Part shown: positions 6,773 through 14,324 of the stretch, in pieces | Position numbering within the stretch: the first letter of the stretch is position 1 | Layout of the letters: every line of letters starts with the position of its first letter | NCBI GenBank assembly: GCA_944363685.1 | Contig: CALVUV010000018.1 | Location: 1-15,233, forward strand | Length of the DNA stretch: 15,233 bases | Source of the DNA: an uncultured Bacilli bacterium | GTDB lineage: Bacteria; Bacillota_I; Bacilli_A; RF39; UBA660 | Direction of reading: 5' to 3' | Notes under the pieces: generated by a model | Told to the model about the DNA's origin: nothing | What the model saw: only the letters and a program-made list of their open reading frames with translations | The model's database searches: none | Program-made: the position numbers and the translations under genes

Positions 6773-7066
6773 ATGGATAAATTGAGTAAAGAAGAAGTAT
6801 TGCATGTTGCTCATCTAGCTAGAATCTATTTAACAGAAGAAGAAATAGAGAAGTTTAGAGGAGAGCTTAAAGTACTAATGGATGATATAGATAAAATAAA
6901 AGAAGTTGAAGATTTTGATGATGAAATGATGTATACACCAATAAATGATAATACTAGATTAAGAGAAGATGAGGTAGGAGAAATGTTAAGTGCAAAAGAA
7001 GCAACACTAAATGCTCCTAAAAAGAATGGAAGTTTTATAGAAGTGCCGGTGATGATTAATGAGTAA
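6773..7066 (+). CDS. gatC: Aspartyl/glutamyl-tRNA amidotransferase subunit C
   Basis: This 97-residue protein matches GatC, the small belt subunit that holds GatA and GatB together in the cytoplasmic complex converting mischarged Glu-tRNA(Gln) and Asp-tRNA(Asn) to the correct aminoacyl-tRNAs. Typical features are the N-terminal VLHVAHLARIYLTEEEIEKF block (residues 9-28), the helical LKVLMDDIDKIKEV segment, an acidic linker, the R63xDE-like turn and the C-terminal FIEVPVMI. Length is normal for the family. I chose ATG 6773 because GGAGG at 6763-6767 is the ribosome binding site; the in-frame ATG at 6761 lies upstream of that site. The gene overlaps gatA by 8 bases. Confidence 0.95.
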   Translation: MDKLSKEEVLHVAHLARIYLTEEEIEKFRGELKVLMDDIDKIKEVEDFDDEMMYTPINDNTRLREDEVGEMLSAKEATLNAPKKNGSFIEVPVMINE

Positions 7067-8477
7067 ATATTTAGATTTAAGTATAAAAGAAATACATGAG
7101 TTATTAGTAAAAAAAGAAATAACTCCTCTTGATTTAGTAGATGAAGCTTTAAGTATAATAGAAGAAAATAAAGATTTAAATGCCTTTATCACTATAAATG
7201 ATAAAGTAAGAGAAGAAGCTGAAAACCTAGGAGAAGTAGATTCTGATAATCTTTTCTTTGGTATTCCTATTGCAGTTAAAGATAATATTGTAACTAAAGA
7301 TTTAAGAACAACTTGTGCCTCACATATTTTAGATAATTTTATACCTATATATGATGCTACTGTTGTAAAAAAAATCAAAGATAATAAAATGCTTATTATA
7401 GGAAAAGCTAACATGGATGAGTTTGCTATGGGTTCAACTAGTGAAACAAGTTACTTTGGAGCACCCATTAATCCTCATGATAAAAAACGTGTTAGTGGTG
7501 GTAGTTCTGGTGGTAGTGCTGTTTCTGTTGCAGGTGGTCTTGTTCCTCTTGCTCTTGGAACTGATACTGGTGGTAGTATTAGGCAACCATCTAGTTATAC
7601 GGGTATTGTTGGTATGAAACCTACTTATGGAAGAATTTCTCGTTATGGTTTAGTTGCTTTTGCCTCAAGCCTTGACCAAATAGGACCAATGACTAGAACT
7701 GTCTATGAAAATGCGTCTTTACTAAACCTTTTAGTAGGTGAAGATGAGTTTGATCTTACTAGTGTTAATAGGGAAAAAGAAGACTTTACAAGACTTATTG
7801 GCAAAGACATTAAAGGTATGAAAATAGCCTTACCAAAATATTTTATTAGTGATATTGTTGATAAAGAAGTTAGAGATAGAATAAAAGAAGTAATTAACTA
7901 CTTACAAGAAAATGGTGCAGTCGTTGATATTATAGATATGAGATACTTAGATACAGCGGTAAACCTTTATCAAATAATTGCTATGGCTGAAGCTAGTAGT
8001 AACCTTGCTCGTTTTGATGGTGTACGTTATGGTAATAGAGCAAGTGATGTTAATAATATTGACGAAATGTATGCTAAAACTAGAGGAGAAGGCTTTGGTA
8101 ATGAAGTTAAAAGAAGAATTATGATAGGTTCATACATTCTAAGTGGCGAAAATGCAAAAGTTTATTATGATAAAGCCTTGATGGTAAGAGATGATATTAC
8201 TAAAGAATTTAATAGAATTTTTAAAGATTATGATTTAATTATTGGGCCAACAACTACAAGAGTTGCACCTATATTAGGTGTTACTAAAGATGACCCTCAT
8301 AAAGCTTTTATGGATGATGTATTAGTAATACCTGTAAATATGGCAGGCCTTCCTGCTATGTCAGTTCCTGTTGGTAAAAACAGTGAAAATTTACCTATAG
8401 GTCTACACATAATAGGTAAAGCCTTTGATGAGGCAACTATTTATCGTCTTGCAAGTTATATTGAGGAGGTGTTTTAA
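7059..8477 (+). CDS. gatA: Glutamyl-tRNA(Gln) amidotransferase subunit A (amidase)
   Basis: GatA hydrolyses glutamine and supplies ammonia, through a tunnel to GatB, for transamidation of mischarged tRNA. The 472-residue protein contains the full amidase signature. The Ser-Ser-Lys triad is K74 (in IAVKDN), S149 (GGSSGGSA) and nucleophile S173 (DTGGSIRQP), with the same 75 and 24 residue intervals as in characterised GatA enzymes. Other family blocks are GKANMDEFAMGSTSE (near 115-129), GMKPTYGRISRYGLVAFASSLDQIGP (206-231 region) and the C-terminal GLPIGLHIIGKAFDE-like segment (PIGLHIIG). Translation starts at ATG 7059 inside the end of gatC, following GGTGATG. Its stop directly abuts gatB. It appears intact and functional. 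Confidence 0.98.
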   Translation: MSKYLDLSIKEIHELLVKKEITPLDLVDEALSIIEENKDLNAFITINDKVREEAENLGEVDSDNLFFGIPIAVKDNIVTKDLRTTCASHILDNFIPIYDATVVKKIKDNKMLIIGKANMDEFAMGSTSETSYFGAPINPHDKKRVSGGSSGGSAVSVAGGLVPLALGTDTGGSIRQPSSYTGIVGMKPTYGRISRYGLVAFASSLDQIGPMTRTVYENASLLNLLVGEDEFDLTSVNREKEDFTRLIGKDIKGMKIALPKYFISDIVDKEVRDRIKEVINYLQENGAVVDIIDMRYLDTAVNLYQIIAMAEASSNLARFDGVRYGNRASDVNNIDEMYAKTRGEGFGNEVKRRIMIGSYILSGENAKVYYDKALMVRDDITKEFNRIFKDYDLIIGPTTTRVAPILGVTKDDPHKAFMDDVLVIPVNMAGLPAMSVPVGKNSENLPIGLHIIGKAFDEATIYRLASYIEEVF

Positions 8478-9896
8478 ATGAGTAACTATATTCCAACTAT
8501 AGGACTTGAAGTTCATGTTGAAATAAAAAGTAAGAGTAAACTATTTTCTAGTAGTGCTAACTCTTATGGTATGGCTACTAATACTTCTGTTAATGTAATA
8601 GATTTAGGATATCCTGGAACACTTCCTACTCTTAATAAAGAAATAATAAGACAAGGCATTAGAGCCTGTAAAGTTTTAAACTGTAAAATTAATAGAAAAA
8701 TGCATTTTGATCGTAAAAATTATTTCTATCCAGACAATCCCAAAAACTATCAAATAACCCAAAATAGAACACCTATTGGAACAGATGGTTATGTAGAAAT
8801 AGAAGTAGATGGAATTAAGAAAAAAATAGGTATATCTGATATTCATATAGAAGAAGATACTTGTAAAAGTGCTCATCGTGGAAATGTTAGTTTACTTGAT
8901 TTTAATAGAGCAGGGGTACCTCTAATAGAAATAGTAACCACTCCAAGTATTAGTAATGATAAAGAAGCAATGGCTTATCTTACTAAGTTAAAAGAATTAT
9001 TATTCTATGCCAATATAAGTGATTGTAAAATGGAAGAAGGAAGTATGAGGTGTGATGCTAATGTTTCTATTAGTAAAAATGAAAATCTAGGTACAAGAAC
9101 AGAAACTAAGAATATAAGTTCTATTCGTAATGTTGGTCTTGCAATCCAAAAAGAAATAGAAAGACAAGAAAAAGTTCTTGAAAATAATGGTAAGATTAAT
9201 GAAGAAACTAGAAGATTTGATGATAAGTTAGAAGAAACTTTACTAATGCGTGTAAAAGAAACAGGAAATGACTACCGTTATTTTATTGAACCAGATATTC
9301 CTTATTTAATACTTACTGATGAATTTATTGATGATGCTCTTAAAACATTACCTTTACTACCAGATGAATTAAGAGAAAAATATAGTAAAGTAGGTCTATC
9401 TTCTTTACAAATAGAAAAACTAATTAATAATAGAAGTTTAAATGATTATTTCTTAGGACTATTAGACTATGAAACTAATTATGTAACAGCAGTAAATCTT
9501 TTACTATCAGATATTTCTTCATATTTAAATAAACATAATAAAGTAATAACTGATACTCATCTTTCATATGAAAAATTAGTAAGTGTTGTTAAAGCTCTAG
9601 AAGATAAAGAAATATCTAATAAAAATGTTAAAGATTTAATAGACTCTTTAATGGAGAATGATTTAACACTTAAAGAATTAAAAAAGGAATTTAAGATAGA
9701 AAATATTACTGATGATTCATTTATTAAAGAAGTAATTACTAAAGTAATAGAAAATAATCCAGATAGTGTAAATGACTATAAATCTGGTCATGATAGAGCC
9801 TTAAAATACTTAATGGGACAAGTAATGAAAGAAACTAAAGGTGCAGTTAATCCAAAACTTGCCAGTGATATGTTAGAAAATGAACTAAATAAGTAA
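8478..9896 (+). CDS. gatB: Aspartyl/glutamyl-tRNA amidotransferase subunit B
   Basis: GatB is the tRNA-binding kinase/transamidase subunit: it phosphorylates the misacylated Glu or Asp and receives ammonia from GatA. The 472 residues show the expected blocks in order: GLEVHVEIKSKSKLF near the N-terminus, the tRNA 3'-end site NRKMHFDRKNYFYPDNPKNY (split over about 72-91), HIEEDTCKSAH, NRAGVPLIEIVT, MEEGSMRCDANVS, ETKNISSIR and DYRYFIEPDIPYL. The C-terminal 150 residues form the helical and YqeY-like tail ending in KYLMGQVMKETKG. ATG 8478 immediately follows the gatA stop, and GAGGAGGTG at 8463-8471 lies inside gatA, so the two are coupled. Intact and of normal length. Confidence 0.98.
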   Translation: MSNYIPTIGLEVHVEIKSKSKLFSSSANSYGMATNTSVNVIDLGYPGTLPTLNKEIIRQGIRACKVLNCKINRKMHFDRKNYFYPDNPKNYQITQNRTPIGTDGYVEIEVDGIKKKIGISDIHIEEDTCKSAHRGNVSLLDFNRAGVPLIEIVTTPSISNDKEAMAYLTKLKELLFYANISDCKMEEGSMRCDANVSISKNENLGTRTETKNISSIRNVGLAIQKEIERQEKVLENNGKINEETRRFDDKLEETLLMRVKETGNDYRYFIEPDIPYLILTDEFIDDALKTLPLLPDELREKYSKVGLSSLQIEKLINNRSLNDYFLGLLDYETNYVTAVNLLLSDISSYLNKHNKVITDTHLSYEKLVSVVKALEDKEISNKNVKDLIDSLMENDLTLKELKKEFKIENITDDSFIKEVITKVIENNPDSVNDYKSGHDRALKYLMGQVMKETKGAVNPKLASDMLENELNK

Positions 9897-9925
9897 TTGA
9901 TAACTTGTAAATAATATTATATAAT
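9897..9925 (+). promoter_or_regulatory. Promoter of the sensor-YihY operon
   Basis: TTGATA (9897-9902), 17-base spacer, TATAAT (9920-9925). The -35 begins at the base after the gatB stop codon. No convincing terminator precedes it, so gatCAB readthrough into this operon is possible. Confidence 0.82.
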
Positions 9926-9947
9926 AATTATACTAGGAAGTGAGAAT

Positions 9948-10403
9948 ATGAAAAAATTTATTAAAAAAAATAAACTTGCCGTAATTACATTTATTATTTG
10001 TTTAATCTTTGTAATATTAGTCTTTGCTATTAAATTAACATTTTTCCCAAATGAAGCAAGAGCAATTTATGGAGATAGACTTGATGGTATAAAAGAAGTT
10101 GAAATTACTGATTCTAATCAAGATGATATAATTAGTGCTTTAGAAGATCTTGATACAGTAAAAGAAGCTAGTTGTGATGTAAAAGGAAGAATTTTAAATA
10201 TTTTAATTACAGTTAATGATGATGTAGCTTTAGATACTGCTAAATCTTTAACTACTACTATTACAGATAACTTAAAAAAGAAACAAACTAGTTATTATGA
10301 TATTCAAGTATTTATTAGTAAAGATAATGAAGATGCAAGTTTTCCAATTATAGGATATAAACACGAAGACAAAGATAGTTTTTCTTGGTCTAAAGATAGA
10401 TAG
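9948..10403 (+). CDS. Unknown membrane-anchored protein, 151 residues
   Basis: I do not recognise the family. ATG 9948 follows AGGAAGTGA. Residues 1-9 are basic (MKKFIKKNK), one membrane segment spans about 10-33, and the rest should be extracellular. The outer domain looks like a small alpha/beta fold: a strand near EVEITD (about 50-55), a helix DDIISALEDL (58-67), a strand with a single Cys (KEASCDVKGRILNILITV, about 72-89), a helix (DTAKSLTTTITDNLKKK, 96-112) and a final strand DIQVFISK. The strand-helix-strand-helix-strand pattern recalls small ligand- or surface-binding domains such as Asp23-like or BON-like folds, without a firm match. It is first in an operon with a sensor and a YihY protein, eight bases before the sensor gene. 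Confidence 0.75.
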   Translation: MKKFIKKNKLAVITFIICLIFVILVFAIKLTFFPNEARAIYGDRLDGIKEVEITDSNQDDIISALEDLDTVKEASCDVKGRILNILITVNDDVALDTAKSLTTTITDNLKKKQTSYYDIQVFISKDNEDASFPIIGYKHEDKDSFSWSKDR

Positions 10404-10411
10404 GAGTACTT

Positions 10412-12466
10412 ATGAAAAAGAAAACTTTAATTATAATTCCTTTTTTTGTTATTCTAATAGTCTTTATTGGTGTTTATATTTATTATAATAGAGAAGATAA
10501 AGAAACTTCTTTAACTGTTAATGAAAAAAGGTGGGTAGAAGAAAACGATAGTACTATGATTGATATTAATGTCATTAACGATTACCCTCTTTATGGTTTA
10601 AATGGAGAAGGCGTATTCTTTAGCTTTTTAAATGATTTTGAGAAAAATGTAGGTTTAGAATTTAATAAAATAGCTTATTTAAAAGATGATGATAAAGAGC
10701 TAGATAATTCCTATAGTTTTAGAATATTAGATAATGAAGATAAGCTATCTAACAATGATTTATTAATTGCTACAGATGGTTATATTGCTATTGGTAAGGA
10801 ACATCGTAGAATTAATAAAGTATCAGACTTTTCAAATGTTACATTTGGTGTTTTTGAAAATGATGTAGCAGAGATTAGTTATTATTTAAAAACAGGAACT
10901 AATCTTGCTTTTAAATCATATCAAAATATAGATGAATTATTTAAAGCTTTAGATAATAATGAAGTAGGAATGATTATTGTACCTAATATAATGTATTTAA
11001 ATAAAACTATTGAAAATAATACATATTACATAAATTATTATTTTACAGAAATGAGTAAAAAACTAGTTTTAACATTAAATGGTGATAAGTCTAATGCAAA
11101 ACTTAATACTATTATTAGAAAATATTTTAATAAATGGAAAAATAATAATTATGTAAATGAATATAATAATGTTTATTTTGATTATTATGTTAAAGAAAAT
11201 GAACTTAAATCTAGTGAAGAAACAGATTTAGTTAAGAAAAACTATGTTTATGGTTATGTAGAAAATTATCCATATGAAGTAGAAATTGATGGTAAAGTTT
11301 CTGGTATTGCTGGTGAATATTTAAATAGGATGAGTAGACTTACTAATATTAGTTTTACTTATAAAGAATATAGTAGCAAAGAAGCTTTACGTAAAGCAAT
11401 AAAAAAGGGTGATATTGATTTCTATTTTGATTATTATAATTATGGTGACCAAAATGAAGAATATAAAGACACTATATCAACGTTCATTGAAAAATACGTT
11501 GTTTTAGGTAAAAGAGAAGAAGAAAATGTGGTTACCTCATTTGAAAGTTTAAAAGATATGGATATTGCTATGATTAGTGATACTTCTTTATATAATTATT
11601 TTGAAAGTAATAGTAGAAGTGATATTACTACTTATGATACAAATAGTGATCTAGTTAAAAATAGTAATGATAAATTACTAGTTATTGATGAAGAAGTTTA
11701 TAATCTATATAAAAATAGTACCTTTAAAGATTATGATGTTTTATATGAAGATATTATGATGAATGATTATAAATTTATGGTAAAAGATAATAATAATACT
11801 TTTTATAATTTATTCAACTATATAATTACAACTAATTCATACTACAATTATCGTAATAGTGGTCTTGCTAGTATTAATAGATCACTTGTGGAAAGAAGTA
11901 GTTTCATGGGATTATTCTTAATTATTTTATTAATAGTTTCTATTCCTTTAATTGCTCTTTGTATTTTATATTTCTATTTTAAATATAAAAGAAAAGTTAA
12001 AAAAGTAAAGAAAGAAGATAGACATAAATATACTGATTTATTAACATCTCTAAAAAATAGAAACTATTTAAATAAAAAATCTCCTGAATGGGAAGCAAGC
12101 CATGTATATCCACAAGCAGTTGTTATGATTGATCTTAACAATGTTAAATATGTTAATGATAATTATGGACATGAAGAAGGAGATAAACTTATTGTTACAG
12201 CAGCTTCTACTTTAGTTAATACCCAACTTGAAAACAGTGAGATAATTAGAACTGATGGAAATGAATTTTTAGTATATTTAGTTGGATATAGTGAAAGACA
12301 AGTAGATACATATGCTAAAAAATTAGAGAAAGAAATGAAAAACTTACCATATGATTTTGGTGCTAGTGTAGGCTATAGTATGATTGAAGATGATATTAAG
12401 ACACTTGATGATGCTATTAATGAAGCGACACTTGAAATGATGACAAAAAAACAAGGATTGAAGTAG
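10412..12466 (+). CDS. Sensor with two solute-binding-like domains and degenerate GGDEF domain
   Basis: The 684-residue protein has a membrane segment at about 4-25, an extracellular region of about 470 residues, a second membrane segment at about 498-522 and a cytoplasmic GGDEF-type domain at about 540-684. The extracellular part resembles two tandem Venus-flytrap (SBP_bac_3-like) modules, about 50-255 and 270-490; the second has a typical VYGYVENYPYEVEIDGKVSG opening. The GGDEF domain keeps the metal-site block VVMIDLNNVKYVND (D574) and YGHEEGD, but the signature is RTDGNEF (613-619) instead of RxGGDEF: first Gly to Asp and the metal-binding Asp/Glu to Asn617. No RxxD inhibitory site and no EAL domain are seen. 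I infer an amino-acid or small-ligand sensor whose c-di-GMP synthesis is doubtful. AGGAG precedes ATG 10412. Confidence 0.88.
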   Translation: MKKKTLIIIPFFVILIVFIGVYIYYNREDKETSLTVNEKRWVEENDSTMIDINVINDYPLYGLNGEGVFFSFLNDFEKNVGLEFNKIAYLKDDDKELDNSYSFRILDNEDKLSNNDLLIATDGYIAIGKEHRRINKVSDFSNVTFGVFENDVAEISYYLKTGTNLAFKSYQNIDELFKALDNNEVGMIIVPNIMYLNKTIENNTYYINYYFTEMSKKLVLTLNGDKSNAKLNTIIRKYFNKWKNNNYVNEYNNVYFDYYVKENELKSSEETDLVKKNYVYGYVENYPYEVEIDGKVSGIAGEYLNRMSRLTNISFTYKEYSSKEALRKAIKKGDIDFYFDYYNYGDQNEEYKDTISTFIEKYVVLGKREEENVVTSFESLKDMDIAMISDTSLYNYFESNSRSDITTYDTNSDLVKNSNDKLLVIDEEVYNLYKNSTFKDYDVLYEDIMMNDYKFMVKDNNNTFYNLFNYIITTNSYYNYRNSGLASINRSLVERSSFMGLFLIILLIVSIPLIALCILYFYFKYKRKVKKVKKEDRHKYTDLLTSLKNRNYLNKKSPEWEASHVYPQAVVMIDLNNVKYVNDNYGHEEGDKLIVTAASTLVNTQLENSEIIRTDGNEFLVYLVGYSERQVDTYAKKLEKEMKNLPYDFGASVGYSMIEDDIKTLDDAINEATLEMMTKKQGLK

Positions 12467-12475
12467 GGGATAATA

Positions 12476-13345
12476 ATGAAAAAAAGTAAGAAAATAAGAA
12501 TTTTTATGAAAAGAGTTATTTCTATAATTAAATTACCTGAAATGAGAATTCTACCAGGTCAGCTTGCTTTTTTTCTTGTTATTTCTATTATTCCTTTAAT
12601 AACTCTAGTAGTAACTATAGGTAGTGGTTTTGGACTTCCTGCCACTTCTATTAAAGAAACAATAGAATCTGTTGTTCCAAGTAATGTTTTAGAATATTTA
12701 GTTCCAACTGCTAATACAAATATGCTAAGTTTTAATGTAATAGTCTTTTTTATAGCAGCATTTATCTTAGCAAGTAATGGTACATATTCTATTGTAAATA
12801 CTTCTAATGAGATTTATAAAGTAAAAGGAAATAGTGAAATTAAAAAACGTGCTAAAGCAGTACTTATGACTATAATATTAGTTACGCTACTTGTATTCTT
12901 AATCTTAGTACCTGCTTTTGGTGATGTTTTAGTTAAGTTGATAATTGATTCTATTCACAATAATAATGCTAGTAATATTATAGAAGGAGTTTATCATGTT
13001 TTAAAATATCCAATATCATTATTCTTAATATATTATAATTTAAAACTTCTATATACAATTGCTCCTGATACTAAAATAAGTAGTAGAAGTACTATTCCTG
13101 GCGCTTTATTTACAACTATTATGTGGTTATTAAGTTCTAAGATATATGCTTTTTATGTAGACTACTTTGCTAATTATAATGTTTTTTATGGTGGTATGTC
13201 TAATATTTTAGTATTATTAATTTGGGTCTATATACTAGCTTATATATTTACCCTTGGTATGTGTTTTAATGCAACTGGAGTAATACAAGAAACATTAAGA
13301 CTTAATAAAAATGATATAGAAGAAGCGTTAAAGAAGGACAAGTAA
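12476..13345 (+). CDS. YihY/BrkB-family membrane protein
   Basis: This 289-residue protein belongs to the YihY/virulence-factor BrkB family of inner-membrane proteins. I see six hydrophobic segments at about 28-50, 85-107, 128-148, 176-194, 206-228 and 241-264, the usual number. Family blocks include the LPGQLAFFLVISIIPL start, the ASNGTYSIVNTSNEIY loop after the second segment and PGALFTTIMWLLSSKIYAFY before the fifth. The role is not settled; an old assignment to ribonuclease BN is incorrect, and members have been linked to transport or cell-envelope functions. AGGGGA precedes ATG 12476, ten bases after the sensor gene, so it is the last gene of the 9948 operon. The stop codon lies in the loop of the terminator. 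Confidence 0.93.
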   Translation: MKKSKKIRIFMKRVISIIKLPEMRILPGQLAFFLVISIIPLITLVVTIGSGFGLPATSIKETIESVVPSNVLEYLVPTANTNMLSFNVIVFFIAAFILASNGTYSIVNTSNEIYKVKGNSEIKKRAKAVLMTIILVTLLVFLILVPAFGDVLVKLIIDSIHNNNASNIIEGVYHVLKYPISLFLIYYNLKLLYTIAPDTKISSRSTIPGALFTTIMWLLSSKIYAFYVDYFANYNVFYGGMSNILVLLIWVYILAYIFTLGMCFNATGVIQETLRLNKNDIEEALKKDK

Positions 13346-13361
13346 TTGTCTTTTCTTTTTC
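13334..13361 (+). terminator. Terminator of the sensor-YihY operon
   Basis: AAGGACAA (13334-13341) pairs with TTGTCTTT (13346-13353) with one G-U wobble; loop GTAA contains part of the stop codon. TCTTTTTCT follows. The right arm overlaps the next predicted -35 box. Confidence 0.8.
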
Positions 13362-13373
13362 TCTTGATATACT
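13346..13373 (+). promoter_or_regulatory. Promoter of the NUDIX gene, overlapping the terminator
   Basis: TTGTCT (13346-13351), 16-base spacer, TATACT (13368-13373). The -35 is the right arm of the preceding terminator stem and has the same sequence as the -35 at 1637. The alternative TTGATA at 13364 has no well-spaced -10. Confidence 0.5.
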
Positions 13374-13425
13374 AAAAAACATGTGAAGTAGATAAATTGT
13401 TTTAAAACTGGAGATGAATAATAAT

Positions 13426-13941
13426 ATGGAATTAATTGAGATAGTAGATGAAAATGGAAATTATACAGGACAAGTTATGGATAAAGAAGAAGCACATGAT
13501 AAAAATTTACTACATAATGAAGTAGGGATATTTATTATCAATGATAAGAAAGAAATTTTATTACAGAAAAGAAGTGCTAATAAAAGGTTTAATCCTAATA
13601 AATGGGGACTTTGTGCAGGACATGTTGATGCTTATGAAACTTTAGAAGAAGCTGCCTTAAGAGAAATAAAAGAAGAAGTGGGACTAGATGTATCTATTGA
13701 AGAGTTAATTCCATATGGTGAAAAAGAAGTCACTATTAAAGATAGTAATTCTCATATAACTTATTTCTATTATGTTAAATGCAATAAAAAAGAAGATGAA
13801 TTTATCATCCAAGAAGAAGAATTATCAAAGGTTAAATGGTTTAATATAGATGAAATTATAATGATGATTAAAGAGGGAAAGACTTCTTTTAAAGAAAATA
13901 AAATTAAATCATTTGAAAGTTTAAGAAATTTAAAAGATTGA
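13426..13941 (+). CDS. NUDIX hydrolase, 171 residues (Idi/YfcD-like)
   Basis: NUDIX enzymes hydrolyse nucleoside-diphosphate-linked compounds in the cytoplasm with Mg2+. The complete box GX5EX7REUXEEXGU is at residues 65-87: G65, E71, R79-E80, E83-E84, G86. The N-terminal ELIEIVDENGNYTG, the H-D-K-N-L-LHNEV segment (23-33) and LLQKRSANKRFNPNKWGLCAGHV-type block (split over 45-67) are typical of the isopentenyl-diphosphate isomerase-like/YfcD branch, but the isomerase itself cannot be claimed. I chose ATG 13426 because GGAGATGA (13410-13417) is the ribosome binding site; ATG 13414 lies inside it. The gene is monocistronic with its own terminator. It ends with TGA, supporting genetic code 11. 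Confidence 0.93.
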   Translation: MELIEIVDENGNYTGQVMDKEEAHDKNLLHNEVGIFIINDKKEILLQKRSANKRFNPNKWGLCAGHVDAYETLEEAALREIKEEVGLDVSIEELIPYGEKEVTIKDSNSHITYFYYVKCNKKEDEFIIQEEELSKVKWFNIDEIIMMIKEGKTSFKENKIKSFESLRNLKD

Positions 13942-13987
13942 CATTTAACTATTATAATTTTCTTAATATAGTTATTAAAGAAATTAT

Positions 13988-14011
13988 GTTACGAAAAATC
14001 GTAACTTTTTT
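13988..14011 (+). terminator. Terminator of the NUDIX gene
   Basis: GTTACGA (13988-13994) and TCGTAAC (13999-14005) form a perfect 7-bp stem with loop AAAA, followed by TTTTTT. It separates the NUDIX gene from the small toxin-like locus. Confidence 0.9.
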
Positions 14012-14025
14012 ATTACTTTTTTCTC

Positions 14026-14057
14026 TTGTGCTATAGAAATTAATATGATACTATAAT
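14026..14057 (+). promoter_or_regulatory. Promoter of the small hydrophobic peptide gene
   Basis: TTGTGC (14026-14031), 17-base spacer and TACTAT (14049-14054), overlapped by a perfect TATAAT at 14052-14057. The transcript should start near 14061-14064, leaving a structured leader of about 55 bases. Confidence 0.6.
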
Positions 14058-14076
14058 TGTAGGGGAATCTTAACTA

Positions 14077-14218
14077 TTGAGTACTTGCCTACTCTTAAAC
14101 AGGAGGAGGCCTGATAATATGAAGAAAACAGACTTTTTAGTACTTGGGCTATTCATTGTTATCTTCTTATTAATTATCTTACTATTTGTAAAATAAATTA
14201 TATAAGAAAAGTACTCAA
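14077..14218 (+). repeat. Complementary 10-base arms joining 5' and 3' ends of the toxin mRNA
   Basis: TTGAGTACTT in the leader (14077-14086) is the exact reverse complement of AAGTACTCAA after the coding region (14209-14218). A second copy, AGTACTCAA at 14257-14265, could also pair. The leader can alternatively form a local hairpin, GAGTA (14079-14083) with TACTC (14090-14094). Such competing local and end-to-end pairings are known to hold type I toxin mRNAs in an untranslated form. Confidence 0.6.
14119..14196 (+). CDS. 25-residue hydrophobic peptide, candidate type I toxin
   Basis: The peptide is MKKTDFLVLGLFIVIFLLIILLFVK. A short basic/polar start (KKTD) is followed by one membrane helix (residues 6-24) and a terminal lysine, the layout of holin-like or Fst/TxpA/BsrG-type type I toxins, though it is shorter than most and not an exact match to one family. 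ATG 14119 is preceded by AGGAGGAGG at 14101-14109, one of the strongest ribosome binding sites in the window. It is flanked by a promoter, a plus-strand terminator-like hairpin and a convergent antisense RNA. I infer a membrane-damaging or depolarising peptide kept silent by the antisense RNA and mRNA folding. It might instead be a small membrane protein of unrelated function. Confidence 0.72.
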   Translation: MKKTDFLVLGLFIVIFLLIILLFVK

Positions 14219-14238
14219 TCTATCATAGATTAAGTACT
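14204..14238 (-). terminator. Terminator of the antisense RNA
   Basis: On the minus strand AGTACTTAATCTA, loop TGA and TAGATTGAGTACT form a 13-bp stem with one G-U wobble, followed by TTTCTT. On the plus strand the same hairpin has a C-A mismatch and is followed by GAAACC, so it acts in the minus direction. Confidence 0.78.
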
Positions 14239-14256
14239 GAAACCAATAATAGGGGC

Positions 14257-14296
14257 AGTACTCAACTTACGCCAGTTAAGTATTTCCTCTTTTTAT
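14257..14296 (+). terminator. Terminator of the toxin mRNA
   Basis: AGTACTCAACT (14257-14267) pairs with AGTTAAGTATT (14274-14284), with one G-U and one C-A mismatch, around loop TACGCC; TCCTCTTTTTAT follows. The T-tract is interrupted, so efficiency is uncertain. Confidence 0.55.
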
Positions 14297-14324
14297 ATTG
14301 TATGAAAATTTTTCTTACATATAC

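Larger units (their letters stand above)
14204..14318 (-). ncRNA. Candidate antisense antitoxin RNA, about 115 nt
   Basis: A minus-strand promoter at 14325-14353 predicts a start near 14318, and a minus-strand terminator ends it near 14204. The RNA would overlap the 3' part of the toxin mRNA, convergently, and fold into two similar stem-loops: 14284 to 14257 and 14238 to 14210, both with arms ending GAGTACT. There is no open frame of note. This arrangement, a short untranslated RNA opposite the 3' end of a hydrophobic peptide gene, is that of type I antitoxin RNAs. The ends are estimates from promoter and terminator positions. Confidence 0.62.

Noticed and set aside
7007..7414. 135-residue minus-strand open frame over the gatC/gatA junction
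   Set aside because: It lies opposite two strongly conserved genes; low-complexity hydrophobic composition is typical of the complement of AT-rich coding DNA.
7417..7617. Hydrophobic 66-residue open frame on the plus strand
   Set aside because: It is an out-of-frame reading of the glycine/serine-rich amidase signature of gatA, with no ribosome binding site.
12476..13345. Annotation as ribonuclease BN
   Set aside because: The YihY family was once given this name in error; six membrane segments and no nuclease motif are seen.
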